Of a stretch of 64,000 bases of DNA, positions 44,109 through 55,559 are shown piece after piece. The DNA is from Diphasiastrum complanatum. Lineage: Eukaryota; Streptophyta; Lycopodiopsida; Lycopodiales; Lycopodiaceae. The position numbers and the translations under genes were made by a program. The stretch lies in assembly GCA_029204225.1 (NCBI GenBank), contig CM055104.1, positions 23,546,285 to 23,610,284 of the forward strand, written 5' to 3'. Every line of letters starts with the position of its first letter. Positions within the stretch are counted from its first letter, which is position 1. Below the pieces are notes generated by a model. That model was not told where the DNA came from and searched no databases. It was given only the letters and a program-made list of their open reading frames with translations.

Positions 44109-45062
44109 TGTTGGTATCCGATAAAGGAATCAGAGAGTATAAATCAAAGCTTTGATACCATGATACATCGCGACAAGCGAGTGTCCTCGGTGCATGGATC
44201 TATGTCTATCGGATTCAGGCCGACTTCGACAGATCGAAGACCGCCTTACTTGATCACAGCTTCGAAGTCACTAGATCGATATGGTCAATTTCATAGACAT
44301 GCACGAATTAGATTGATTTGTAGTTTTAGCTGCGGAATTGTATTAGTGGAGAACTTAGAGCATTACAATCGACTCAGACTATCAATCACATAAAACAATT
44401 TAATCTACAAATAATTTTATTTGCAAGTCAGAACAGGAATATAAGCATTCAACAAGATATACACGACCTAGATTACTGGAACATTGATTGTTCAGTCTTG
44501 AATAGATAAAGTCTAGATGCAGACAGAGCCGCGTTCTTTCTGAAGCAATGCTCTATGATAACAGAGAGAAGAACAAGTAATTGCGCTCTGGATGTTCGAC
44601 TAATCGACTAGATGAATGATTGAGCTTCTGAGCATCTAACTAAGCCACTGATAAGTAGTTGGATGTATACACATGACTAACTAATTAAAAGAATGTTTAG
44701 TCTATACTTTAAAAATAGTATTAAGGCACTATGTGTTGTTAGCAGTCGCCTTCGGACAATATTTGGTTCCGTTAGGATTCTGTTCAGACGTGATGAAGGT
44801 AATATTGAGCCGCCGAATGTTCGAGTCGACTATTTGAGTTGATTTGTGACTTAGTCGGTGAAGTCGACTTAGTCAGTGAAATCACACAGTCGATGTCGGA
44901 TGAGTCGATAGAAACCTGACATCTATTCCTTTGTATTTCTGTAGACTGTTAGGAAACAAGTGTATTTTGTAGAGTGTGCAACAGTACAAGTATTTACATA
45001 TATCAAATGAATGGATCTAGATTAGCAATGAGATAATGGATGGAGAGGATAGAAATCCAACA
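44109..45062 (-). repeat. Copia LTR B, with PPT on one side and PBS on the other
   Basis: 954 bp, minus strand TGTTGGATTTC to ATACCAACA. The ends TGTTGG/CCAACA are perfect inverted repeats. It contains several TCGACTNAGTCG-like repeats near 44820-44900. Confidence 0.82.
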
Positions 45063-45072
45063 CCCCCCCCTT
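45063..45072 (-). other. Polypurine tract of copia B
   Basis: Minus strand AAGGGGGGGG immediately upstream of the LTR start at 45062. Confidence 0.8.
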
Positions 45073-45074
45073 GA

Positions 45075-46110
45075 TCTGGATCCTTGAATTGCCTTGATTT
45101 GAAGATTCAAGATAGCACACAAATTCTTGTGTGCAATGTATTCTAATTTTGTTGATGACATTGCAATGGAGGTTTTTTTTAGACTGTTCCATGATATTGG
45201 ACCATTATTGAAGAGGAAGACAAATCCAAAACTTGATCTTCTGGTGCCAACATCGCCAATCCAATTTTCATCTCTATATCCATGAACGTATGGATATCGG
45301 ATGAATCAACATCTCCATAGCAGATTTCAAAGGTCGATGATATCTGACTACTCTTAAAAGAGCTTTCCAGTTAAAAGAGCTTTCTAGGATTAGCCATATA
45401 TTGGCTTAAAGAGTTGATGGTATATGCAAGATCGGGCCTGGTAGAGATCATTGCATACATCAGGTTTCTGATAATTGATTGATATGGATATCCCTTCATT
45501 TCGGCCTTCTCCTCATCGGTTTGAGGGTATTGCTCTTGAGATAATTTTAAACATGTGTCCATGGGATTATGTACAAGCTTGCAATTCATAAAATTGAATC
45601 TCGTTAACAGATTTTGGAAGTACCTCTGCTGAGTGATGTAGAGAAGCCTTTTGTTTTTGTCTTCGTGAATTTAAATTCCGAGACAGTAATGTGCTTCTCC
45701 AAGATCTGTCATCTCGAATTACTGAGAAAGCATCCTCTTGGTGTCCTTTGTCAGTTTAATATTGTTGCCAAAAAGCAACGTATCGTCCACGTACAGTGTG
45801 ATGATCACAAAGAATTGTCTAACAGCTTTGAAGTATACATTACAGTCTGCAGAGCTAGGTTCCGAATCCATGATCGATCAGGAAGGTATTGATTCGATTA
45901 AACTAGGCTCTGGATGATTGTTTTAGACTATACAAAGCTTTATGGAGTTGGCATACTTGATCTTCTTGACCATTGAGGATGTGTAACCTTCTGGATGAAT
46001 CATATAAATGTCCTCTTTGATAACTCCATTGAGGAATGTTGTTTGTACATCCATCTGGTGTACCTCAAGATCGGCTGCAACAACATATGATAGTAGCAGT
46101 CGAATGCTTA
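45075..46110 (-). pseudogene. Copia B RT (C-terminal part) and RNase H
   Basis: Minus strand, right to left: VHQMDVQTTFLNGVIKEDIY, a YVDD-region remnant around 45790 (VDDTL complement), KAEMKGYPYQSIIRNLMYAM, STRPDLAYTINSLSQYMANP, then decayed RNase H to the polypurine tract. Several frames and stops. It is joined at about 46110 to unrelated sequence, then to a different copia. Confidence 0.82.
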
Positions 46111-46300
46111 GTTATGGAAAACATCAAATACAAGGAGAATACCATGAGCACCTCACAATACCAAAATTTAGAAGAAGAAATGATTGCTAGTGAAAGAGAG
46201 AAAGGCATGGGTCCTTCAAGTCCAAATGAGGCAAAGTACAGCCCTTGTCGCCTATTTGATCCCATACAAGGCTTTTCTAAGCTTGCAAATTGATTTCTCC
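46111..46300 (+). other. Unassigned insert at a copia-copia junction
   Basis: Plus-strand frame AKYSPCRLFDPIQGFSKLAN and surrounding 190 bp match neither copia piece. No end repeats seen. Confidence 0.4.
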
Positions 46301-47140
46301 TTGCCTGTTTTCACCCCTGCGAAAGCTCCTCCTAAAGTTGCCCATTAAGAGTAAGGCACCCTTGACATCCATTTGATGGATGTCCCAATCAAAATATGAG
46401 GCTAGGCCAAAATGGTCCCGATGGATGTCATCTTAGTAGCAGGTGTGAATGTCCCATCATAGTCTAGCCCCTGTTGTTGGGCGTAGCCTTTCGCCACCAA
46501 CCTTGCATTGTACTTGTCCATTGTTCCATTAGCATGAAACTTGATCTAATAGACCCACTTGCAACCTATCAATTGCTTCCCTTTTGGTAATGTAACGAGC
46601 TCCCATGTGTCATTCTTCAAATTGTAGTAATACTCCTCCTGCATGGCTTGTTGCCATATCTCTTGTCTCTCATGAGACCTAAGAGATTTTCTGGCACCAT
46701 ATTCACTACTCTCTCCTTCTTCCATCATGTATCCCTCTTTGATTGTTTTCCACTACCACCTAGGTGCTTCTTCCTAGTGGTGGGCGATGTGGATGGTGAC
46801 CACATATCCATTACATTGTCATAGTCTTCCACTTCCATCCAATTTCGCCCTCTTGTACTTGGCCAAATTGAGGTCTCGAGCTAGCATAACATGTTCAGGC
46901 TCCTGTTGTTGCACTTGCTCTTCAGGCTCACAAGACTCTAGACTAGGCTCCTCATATGTGGAATCAATCAAGGGTAGATACTCAGTAGTTCCGTCTTTCT
47001 CTTGCTCCTAGACTTTGGGTGAATGCTCTTTGTCAAAGATGACAACTTGACTTAGGATCTTCTTCCTGTTCTCGAGATCATACAACATAGGCTTTTTTTT
47101 TCAACTTCATATAATACCCAAAGAAGATACACTTCACGTC
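46300..47140 (-). pseudogene. Copia L integrase end and RT start
   Basis: Minus strand: KCIFFGYY, LYDLENRKKILSQVVIFDKE (integrase C-terminus/linker), EIWQQAMQEEYYYNLKNDTW then ELVTLPKGKQLIGCKWVY (copia RT start), and a GTFTPATKM-like block. Different from copia B in sequence. Ends at 47140, where a 200-bp repeat begins. Confidence 0.82.
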
Positions 47141-47341
47141 CCTTGCCCAATGTAAATTGTAAATTGTAATTATTAAATTGTAAATGGGTAAGTCACTGGC
47201 CTGTGGAGACAATTGTAAATTAAAGTGTAAATATCTGTTATAGTGACTAATTCCGAGATGGCCAAAAGGGGTATTGGGTCTCCTGAGAGTCTGCTAGATT
47301 GACCTCCTAAAAAGTAGGAAGAGTTGACCGGTCAACATAAC
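47141..47341. repeat. Direct repeat R1, copy 1
   Basis: About 200 bp starting CCTTGCCCAA, with GTAAATTGTAATTATTAAAT, GGCCTGTGGAGACAATTG, TAGTGACTAATT and CCTCCTAAAAAGTAGGAAGA blocks. Copy 2 at 48720. Each copy starts exactly where copia coding sequence stops. Confidence 0.85.
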
Positions 47342-48479
47342 GTGTGTCATATGCTCACAAAATGCATCACACAAGCTTACAAAACCTAAGTAAATACACA
47401 AAATTACCCAGCAAATTTTTCACTTTATTAATCTCATGCAAATGTACATAGATCAACAAGCAAACATGAGAGGTCTTATGCAAGTCTCCTCCGAACCAGA
47501 GCTGCATAGGAATACAATAGGGAATGCTTGGCAAGTCTCACATTATATCCCCTCAAGCACCCCTTCTAACACATCCTAACGTCAACACATGGCAGACCAG
47601 TATACATATTGCTTCAAAAATCATTCATATGTTGATTGACAAGCCAAGAAACGACAAGTCCAATCTGAAGGAGGCAATGCAGGGCATATAGCTAGATGGC
47701 AACATCAAGAGTTCCAAGTGTCAACCCCCTACTTCAGAGAACAAAGAATTCGTCAGTCAATGGACAGGTCAACAGGACATGTGTCATATGCTCATGGGGA
47801 CACTTGCATGAGTGACACATGTTAGATTGTCCACCTACTAGCTTGCCTATGTGTAAAGGTTCTGCCAAGTGGTAAGTGTCGACTGTGCATGGAGTTCAGA
47901 ACATAGACATTGTGAACACACTTGACCAGGAGTTTTCTCACGACAACCTCCAAAGTCTCTCACCTAGGATATAACCATAACATTCATTTCATACTACCAT
48001 AGCCCACCTCATAACAAGGTGGTGCCACACCTAATTCTTGGAGGACCTATAGACTCATCGCATAGCCCATCATCCCAACTAGCAAACTAGAGAATGATAA
48101 AACTCATTCCTGATGCACCACTCTTATACATCCACATCTCAAGCCATATTTCCAAAAGTGCTTATGGGATTAACAACTCCTTATGCATGTCCATTATAGT
48201 AGTTTTAGAATTCACCGTTAACTTCGAGTCATTGTCCTCAACAGTAAGCGTCTCCCTTGGCCATAGGTCCTATTCCGGCTAAGTTATGCTAGGCCATGGC
48301 TGGTTGACCCACGCGTTGGTGGGTAGTGAGAAGGGTGACATGCTTTCAAAAGTTAGAGCATTAGGCCATGTTCTCATGGTTGTGTTTCTTGTGAAAAAAT
48401 GTAGATAGTAGCTTTATTGAACTATATTTTACTGTACATAAAGTGATTCCACATGTGTGGATCTCTTTTTTCCAATTTC
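47342..48479. other. Sequence between R1 copies, nothing recognised
   Basis: No supported ORF. It contains a partial internal repeat of GTGTGTCATATGCTCA (47342 and about 47777). Confidence 0.45.
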
Positions 48480-48719
48480 TTGTGAGGTAGAGAGTCTAGA
48501 TTGGATAGTTTTCAAGGTGGACAAACATCCTTGTAGATCTTCCAATTTGTGAAAAAAGGACACAAACTAGGTTGTAAAGGAGTCAAGTCTAGAGAGGAAT
48601 AAAAGCTTTGAAGCCTATTCTACATGGAAGGTCATCATATTCACCACCCCAATTTGCATCGACATAGCCACGAATCTCATGTAGAATCCCCTCTCTTCGT
48701 GTCACATTTACTTTGAATT
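48480..48719 (-). pseudogene. Copia RNase H fragment
   Basis: Minus strand IRGYVDANWGGEYDDLPCRI, the copia RNase H GY.DADWAGD motif, with a stop soon after. It abuts R1 copy 2. Confidence 0.65.
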
Positions 48720-48910
48720 CCTTGCCCAACGTAAATTGTAATTATTAAATTGTAAATGGCTAAGTCACCGGCCTGTGGAGACAATTGTAAATTGCAATGT
48801 GAATATCTATTATAGTGACTAATTATGAGATGGCCAAAGGGGTACTGGGTCTCATGAGAGTATGCTCTAATGGCCTCCTAAAAAGTAGGAAGAGTTGACC
48901 GGTTAACGTG
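48720..48910. repeat. Direct repeat R1, copy 2
   Basis: Collinear with 47141-47341 but lacking a short AAATTGT duplication near its start. About 1.58 kb from copy 1. Confidence 0.85.
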
Positions 48911-50569
48911 ACACATGCACTGGGACACTTGATCCAGTGCAAAAAAGTACTTTTTAAAGGATAAAACAGATTGGCAATTGTAGAGGAGATTCAACAAGCT
49001 GCCTCCATGTCAATTGCTATTGTCCTTGTCAAGAATAGGAGCCCATGACAATTCTCCTCTATATTATGTGGAGAGACCAATTGTTTTTGTACTGTTGCCT
49101 ATGACACATGTGTCTTGATTGTCCACTAAGGCTACAACAGAAATCCACAATGGGAATGCATGTGAGCTGCTGCACAAAGACAGATCCACTCAAAATGCAC
49201 CACGTACTGCCACCTGGATTTGTTATGGGTGCGAGGCAAGGAAGTCTTGCTAAGTTAAAAAATCTGCAGAGCTACCAACTGAATAACCAAAAATAATATC
49301 ATAGGCAACAAAGTTGATAGAGTCAATTAGGTAACTAACAGCCGAACAAATCCAAAAGAAGTACATAATAATAGAGGATGCATGCTTTCAAATTCAGTCC
49401 AACTTCAAAAGATGTGCGCGCGCACGCATGTGTGTGTGTGAGAGAAATTTCTCGAGACGCTCTTGTTGCAACCTAAGTTGGTAGAGTTGAAGAATTCTGG
49501 GAATCTAAAAAAAGTGCCTTCGTCTTCGCTTCTGGAAAGTTCCGGGCTTGAAAGATCCAGAAGCGAACAAATGTGAGCATTAAAGAAACTGCCATCATTT
49601 TGCAATCTTGCAACCAATTTCCAATCCTCTGTCCAATATTAGGAGCTGAACGATGCCACCTGTTTATTAGGGATAAGTGAAAGATTAGGACTTCTGAACG
49701 GTCCACTGCTTGTATCTGAGGTAGCTCGCAGGTTCTCAACATGTGGATGAAAGTCAGTATGGTTTTTTGCATCGTAAATCTTTTGCAGCAACGTTTAGAA
49801 GTTGATTGTCTAGATGACTGATATACTCTGACTCTCTTCGTTGCTGCACTTAATTTCCTCAGCTTTTCCTAGAGTGAAAATAAATCTCATTGAGAAACGG
49901 AGATCTGTGCCAGCGTTTAAGTGAAAGAATGGCAGCCATAAAATTTTGATTTAAAATGTCTGGCACTTTAGACTTGTAGCGGCTCAGAAGGGATGCAACA
50001 GATAATTTGGGATGTTCCGGCTATCGATGCATATACTATTTTCCTCAGTTCTTTGGCCAGAATTTAAGCTCACCATGCTCTAAAAAACTGTACACCTCTA
50101 AAATGCCGGTCACTCCACCTTATCTCCTCACTTGCTATATTGCTCATTTGATTCCTATAGTAGCGCCATCACACTGCAACGAACTTCTACGCTCATTCTC
50201 TTTAGTCACGAAACTGACCCTTCACTCTAGCGATAGAAGATGTAACTAGGAGAACAGCGCTATAGTCGTTTCAAAAATATCCTTCGGACTCTCTTTTAAA
50301 TCCAAAAAAGAACCTTAGGAGATTAACGCGTGCGGAATGATGTAATTTCGTCCACCCATCAAGAAAACTTCCCTTCCAAGCCTCCCAGAAAGAAAACGCC
50401 AAATTGAACACGTTTGATCAAAACAGTGTACCTCTCAATAGAAGAAATGATATTAACAATTTCATTAGCTACAGACTCACACGCAAATTTTAGACTAACT
50501 TTGTGGTCCCAAATTAAGCTTCATGAGGAATTTGGCAAGTGAAAATCTCAGATAAGTAGCATCACCTAC
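48911..50569 (-). other. MADS intron 1, 5' part
   Basis: About 1.66 kb next to exon 1. It contains the repeat shared with 27185-27300 (at 49605-49700) and a short GC/CA tract (49415-49440). A 99-aa minus frame here shows no family motif. Confidence 0.5.
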
Positions 50570-50751
50570 CTTGAACTCGCATAATGGGAAAGCCTCCCTG
50601 TGCTTGAAAATATGAGTGCTGCAACTTGGGAATCACAAAGTATTGACAGCTCGCGAGCCTTCTTCAACAGCCCGTTCCTTCGTTTCGAGAAGGTCACCTG
50701 ACGACCTGTGGCGTTCTCTATCCTCTTTATCTCTATCTTGCCGCGCCCCAT
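50570..50751 (-). CDS. MADS gene exon 1 (MADS domain)
   Basis: 182 nt, ATG at 50749-50751. Encodes 60 residues: [20 protein letters not shown], then the [19 protein letters not shown] core and the second beta-strand region [10 protein letters not shown]. This is a near-consensus type II MADS domain. It ends AG|gtaggt, leaving two bases of a serine codon completed by exon 2. This start is chosen because MGRGK is the normal N-terminus of the family. Confidence 0.97.
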
Positions 50752-51983
50752 AGATCCCAGTTTTTCTTTAATAAGAACAAATGATTGTTCACTTTCTACA
50801 ATCTCATAATAAAAAATTGCCGAACTGGGAATGTATCAGAACCTGCAGTAACCTTGGAGCGTTGAATGTCAGACTTACAAATAGCGAGACATATTTTCTG
50901 GTTTGTTCTGCGCGGATAGTTTTACTAAAGATACATTTCCTTTCATCGTATGAGCTTCACGTTTCCCCGCCTTCTGAGATCACCAGTTTACGAAGTCAGA
51001 CTCTCGACCCAACTCATCGGATCCCACTTCCTTGGAGTTTGAAAAGCATCCTAAGAAAGAGGCGCACAAAGCCGCATGCGGATGGTAGATCTTGCTCTTT
51101 AATCTCAAAGCAAGCTTGAAACTAATCTACATCTGCAAGCTCAAATCAAATCTCTTGACTGTCGTGTTTTCCTTGTCGCCGCTCCCTTTCGAGACTTTAA
51201 ACTCCACAAGCAAGCACACCGCCAATTGATCGACATTGAACAGTGAGATACATACTCGGTGGTCTATTTAGTCTTCTATATTTCTAAGTACTCGCAAAAG
51301 CTATACTACTATACGCTCATATCGATACTTATTACTGCAGCGTCTAATTAACTGCACCAACGGATCCTATAAGTTCTACGGCATGACCGTGGGATGTAGC
51401 TTTATAAAGAACGGACTGGGAGGGACACGTGGGGTTGAATGGGTGGATTGAGAGGTGCATGTGCCTACGTAGGGCCAGTTAATCACGTGCTAAAGTACTA
51501 AGTACAATAGTCTCACAACGCACCATCCATTTCAGGGAATGCTAAGTTTAGAGCACTGCCAACTGGCTGACAGCTGTCGCGGCATACTGCTATATCAAGA
51601 TTGCAGTGTTCAAAATTTTTGTCCAGACCCCAGGGAGAAGAACATTCGGATATATTTGGCATGAGTGCGTTCCGTTGCAGCAGACATTTTTGTATTGTGA
51701 AGTGATTCACTTTAATGACCTTTGCACCCTGAACAAAGATCATGAAGCTATGATTTGGTCCTAAACGTCTAGAGTTCATACATCATCACCCAAAAAAAAA
51801 ACTTTTGGAAAGTATGAAACTGGCCAGCAAGACCTTTTGTAATTGCTGAATATTTTTCACAGGTCTTACTTAATGCAAAATACTTTCTAAATCCATTTAT
51901 GAGACAATCTTGACTTGTGATAATTTTTATTATGCATTTACTATTTCATGATATGGAGATCAACTTGAACGTTTTTGTAGTAC
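50752..51983 (-). other. 5' UTR/promoter region of the MADS gene
   Basis: About 1.2 kb upstream of the start codon with mostly unique-looking sequence. No transposon ends were seen. The 88-aa and 112-aa ORFs lack recognisable domains. Confidence 0.5.
51401..51406 (-). promoter_or_regulatory. Candidate TATA box of the MADS gene
   Basis: TATAAA on the minus strand (in CTTTATAAAGC), about 650 bp upstream of the ATG. Two CACGTG G-boxes lie just upstream at 51426-51431 and 51484-51489. It would imply a roughly 600-nt 5' UTR; a 5' UTR intron is also possible. Confidence 0.35.
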
Positions 51984-52082
51984 ATAACGGCCGCGCAGGG
52001 CCGTTATGACTTTTTGGGGGGGCGAGCCTGGGAGGGCGAGACACCCCCAAAAACTCATAACGGGCCCTGCGGGGCCCGTTAT
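51984..52082. mobile_element. 99-bp foldback element with hairpin ends
   Basis: Left ATAACGGCC-GCGCAG-GGCCGTTAT is a 9-bp hairpin. Right ATAACGGGCCC-TGCG-GGGCCCGTTAT is an 11-bp hairpin. The two also pair with each other, extended by ACTTTTTGGGGG and CCCCCAAAAACT. It looks like a tiny MITE. No clear target duplication. Confidence 0.7.
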
Positions 52083-52150
52083 CTTACGTTATTAGCACTT
52101 CTATGTTTTAATACCACCGTACGTTGTATCATATGAATACATACATCACG

Positions 52151-52373
52151 AGCACCGCAAGCTTCTCTCTTCTGTCTCTGTGTTCTTTCGTCTCTCTGTT
52201 CTTCCGGTAGGCGATAGGCGATGGTGAATTCAGCACCCAATCAAGCACCGCAAGCTTCTCTCTTCCGTCTCTCTGTTCTTCCGGTAGGCGATGGTGAATT
52301 CAGCACCCAATCAAGCACCGCAAGCTTCTCTTTGTCTCTCTGTTCTTCAGGTAGGCGATGGTGAGTTCAGCAC
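52151..52373. repeat. Three-copy tandem repeat
   Basis: Units start at 52151, 52244 and 52314 with AGCACCGCAAGCTTCTCT and contain GTAGGCGATGGTGA.TTCAGCA. The first has a duplicated GGCGATA and extra CT sequence. Confidence 0.92.
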
Positions 52374-53389
52374 GTTATGTTCCCTTTTGCTTCAGATGCG
52401 AATTGATATGCTGAATTGTACAGAGATGCATGAATAAGACGATGTAGTACGAAGAGCACGAACAAACAAATGTGATGCACTGTGCTGAATTGTACAGAGA
52501 TGGATGAACAAGAGCACAAACTAACTAACTAACAGACTAACAGTGGTTTGATAATCACCAAAGGCACTCACACGCGAGACATAACGTAGAAATATGTAAA
52601 GAAACGGATCGCTAAACGCTTCTCTACTTCTGTTTCGTGAATGTTCATGATGAATGCATCCTACATTTTCAAAGTTGTATAAATACGTAAATACATAAAT
52701 GCAAATCCACCGTATAAATGTACGGTCCTGGACTAGCAAGGTACGGTCGATTACGCAATTTAATTTGCCAGTTTCTGCTTGGTTAAAAACTCCAAGTGCT
52801 AATAACTTCTACTTCTCTATTCTAGATGCATTACAATCTATGATGTGGTTTGAGTAGAACAACTACATTTGTGGTTTTGAAGCCATATCATGAAGGGCTT
52901 TTTTTTTTTTATACTTAGCTACTTCATGTTCGTTGGCTAGTGGCCGCAATAGGGGATCTAAAAAACATGACAATTTTTTCATTAAAAAAATTTAGTTGTT
53001 TTTATATCAATCTTGAGCACATTTGCCCAGCTTAAAAAATCCAATTAGCTTATTTGTGATTGAATCCAATATTAGCTATACAGAATTGATCCTTTTGAAG
53101 ATTTTATTGTGAAATGATTTCCCACAAAATGGGACACATAAAAAACGAGCATTGCTAACGACCTTGTATTAATATAATAGATCTTCTTAATTTCATAACT
53201 TTTTCATTTCGTCTTGGATTTAGATATTGTAAGAATAAAAGTTTTTTTTTTGATAAAATATTGCTTTTTGTGATGTGATCTAGAAATTCAGCACCATGAT
53301 TATGCTAAATTATCTTTTTACAATGATTATTTGTAGTCTTGATGTTTGTGGTCAATGATCTTTTATTTTTGTTGGCGAAGAACTTAGTT
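52374..53389. other. AT-rich, nothing recognised
   Basis: No supported ORF. The 52520-52739 minus frame has no motif. Confidence 0.45.
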
Positions 53390-53690
53390 AAGAAGTGATG
53401 AATTGTTGCTCAATGTCTTTGCTAAGACAATACTTTTTGATATTCGAGTGAGATATTTTTTCCACCATTCTCTAATCTCAATGCTTTGATTCTTTTATCA
53501 GTTTCGAGTTTTGCACACTCGAATTTTTTGAAGAGGTTGGAAGCCTCCAATTTTTAATTTTTAATGAAATAAACAATTGTTCTTCTAAAAAATTCATCGA
53601 TAAATTAAGTGATAGAATCTTTGCACCAACGAAAGATAACGTCAGATAAATACCTAGGGAGTGGAAAATTGTAGATATGAGAATATTTTG
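53390..53690 (-). pseudogene. Copia integrase fragment related to copia D
   Basis: Parallels 23800-24050 of copia D in order (ATTGTTGCTCAATGTC, CTCAATGCTTTGATTC, AACAATTGTTCTTCTA blocks). Contains the complement of the LRSDNGGEY region in decayed form. Confidence 0.7.
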
Positions 53691-53979
53691 TCATCTCATA
53701 TTAGGAGTGTATAGTCGGATAAAAAAAATTATATATAAAAAGAAAAAGAAATGTACATTTGGAAATTTAGACCTTCAAAAAAGGTTAGATATGATCACAA
53801 CAGATTCTAAAGTGACCGTTAATCATCCAGAAAATGACTAAGAGAGACACTAGTACAAAACATATCCTTATTCTTGGATGGGGCCTCTAGAAGTCCTGGA
53901 TAGAAAGGAGCCATTGGTGCTTTCTTGTGAGATCTAGGAGGCAAAGTTGCTAGCATGGAGTTTTTATTGGTGAAAAGTT

Positions 53980-54333
53980 TGCTAGCAACATGGCAGAATT
54001 CAAGTAGATGACATTAAGAACATACAGCATGATATTTTCTATACAGATTATTTAGGAGATTCCCATCTAGTGATATACGGTATAAATGGAAAATACCACA
54101 TTGTAGATCGAAGGCTGAAAGCTTATGCAACAGTCGCCCATCAACTTGGAAAAGCTTTTTGCTGCATAGAGTGGGTACAAGTGCCTAGACACATAAATGT
54201 TGATTGTGACTTATTGGCTAACCTAGCATATCAACATGATCTATACTACCATTCAGCACCAAAAGAGTGGTCATTACAATTTGGCACTATGATCGATTTA
54301 CTGAGTGATTCTGAAAATAAATTCTACCTATGA
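53980..54333 (+). pseudogene. RNase H domain of a retroelement
   Basis: IQHDIFYTDYLGDSHLVIYG, KAYATVAHQLGKAFCCIEWV then QVPRHINVDCDLLANLAYQH. The DSxLV, (V)P(R)xxNxxADxLAxLA pattern is the C-terminal half of the RNase H found beside integrase in some Ty3 elements (also in plant LINEs). Stops at both ends. Confidence 0.65.
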
Positions 54334-55559
54334 GATATAAAAGGTAGAAAAACTACTATCTCAAATCTCGATACCCAACATAGTCTTGTAACAGAGTTAC
54401 CAGATTTCATATACCAAGAATTGAACAAAGCGTATTTTAAAAAAATCGTTGGAAAACTAGCAAAAGAAGAAAAAAGTTATAATTTCAATTGGTATGTCTA
54501 TTGAAATGGTACAAACGTGTCATGTTACAAATTTAGGAATTAAATACGGATCAGTTGTGAACCATATGACAAATCATGAATTTCTCATGATGGATAGAGA
54601 TGCACAGACCAGATTGTTATCCAAAGGACGAGCAAGGTCAAAAAATGAATTAATTAATGGACTGCACAAAAGAAATCAAATGACTGAAAAGATAGATATT
54701 AGAAGTAAGAATGAGGCTAGTAGTTTGATAAAAGACAAAGATGTATGAAAAAAATAAGTGGACGATTCTGAAAATGGAAAACAAAATTAAAAAACTATGC
54801 TATGAGGAGCATCTGAAGAGTCAAGAAAAATAATTCCTACTTCTAGCCAATTTTCAACTTTTTATGGTGACCACAAGTTTTTAGAAACTATTTCTGCACA
54901 TTGAGCTCAGTATTATCCATCTTTGTCAACATATTGGTAGCAGCTTCATACTTTTCGTGGCATAGGCAGTGTCTTCATAAATTGTTGAGATCTGAGACCA
55001 TCTTTATATCATCTCACATTGTGCAAACTACATGAATTCTGTTACTACCCAATGAAAAAAAAAAAAAAGTGAAAGATTTAGAATGATTATTAATGAGCTA
55101 TGATTTTTTTCCTACACGTCTAGCCATAGGGAGAGAGATTCCGTATGATAATAGATTCTTTGAAAATGTTGATGACTATGTATCCTATACTCTATATCAT
55201 GTCTTTGGATTCCGACCAATTGCCAATACTCTACCTAAATTTAGATGGCCTCTAGGGTCCTTTGATTCAGAAGCATTTGGCGATGCTTACAACAATTTGG
55301 AGACTTTCTCATTCCTAACCAGGGCATTATACACATCACCTAAGAAAATGATCACTACTACCATGGGGTCACCAAAATCAACCCAGCAACTTACAACTAA
55401 AGAAGAGTTGGCACAACCCTAATGAAAGAATGGAAGAAAATTATAACATCATCATATACGTAAAAGTGCTGATAGATCTTCTAAGGAAAGGAAAACATTT
55501 TGTGAGATCTTCCAACACCGATTTCTGATACGTGCAAATCCTCAGTTGGTTCCATTCAT
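54334..55559 (+). other. Unassigned, several short open frames
   Basis: Frames at 54494-54748 and 55093-55422 (109 aa, SYTLYHVFGFRPIANTLPKF) look coding-like, but I recognise no family. They may be remains of the same retroelement. Confidence 0.35.

Larger units (their letters stand above)
6656..50751 (-). other. MIKC-type MADS-box gene, whole unit (7 coding exons)
   Basis: Transcription factor gene. Proteins of this class bind CArG boxes as dimers or tetramers in the nucleus and control development. The seven exons join to about 235 codons: MADS domain residues 1-60, I region about 61-87, K domain about 88-160, then a C region to 235. All six introns are GT-AG: about 41.1 kb, 260, 261, 156, 1443 and 146 bp. 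Exon lengths 182, 79, 59, 100, 42, 42 fit the MIKC-type template. The start [13 protein letters not shown], the ILSRY after the MADS domain, EENQMLRR in the K end and FLQLRL near the C-terminus suggest an AGL15/AGL18-like gene; that subfamily call is inference. Intron 1 holds nearly all the retroelements listed here, yet no stop or frame change is seen in any exon, so the gene looks intact. Confidence 0.9.

Noticed and set aside
52151-52373. CRISPR-like array
   Set aside because: Only three unequal direct units with no spacers; plant nuclear DNA.
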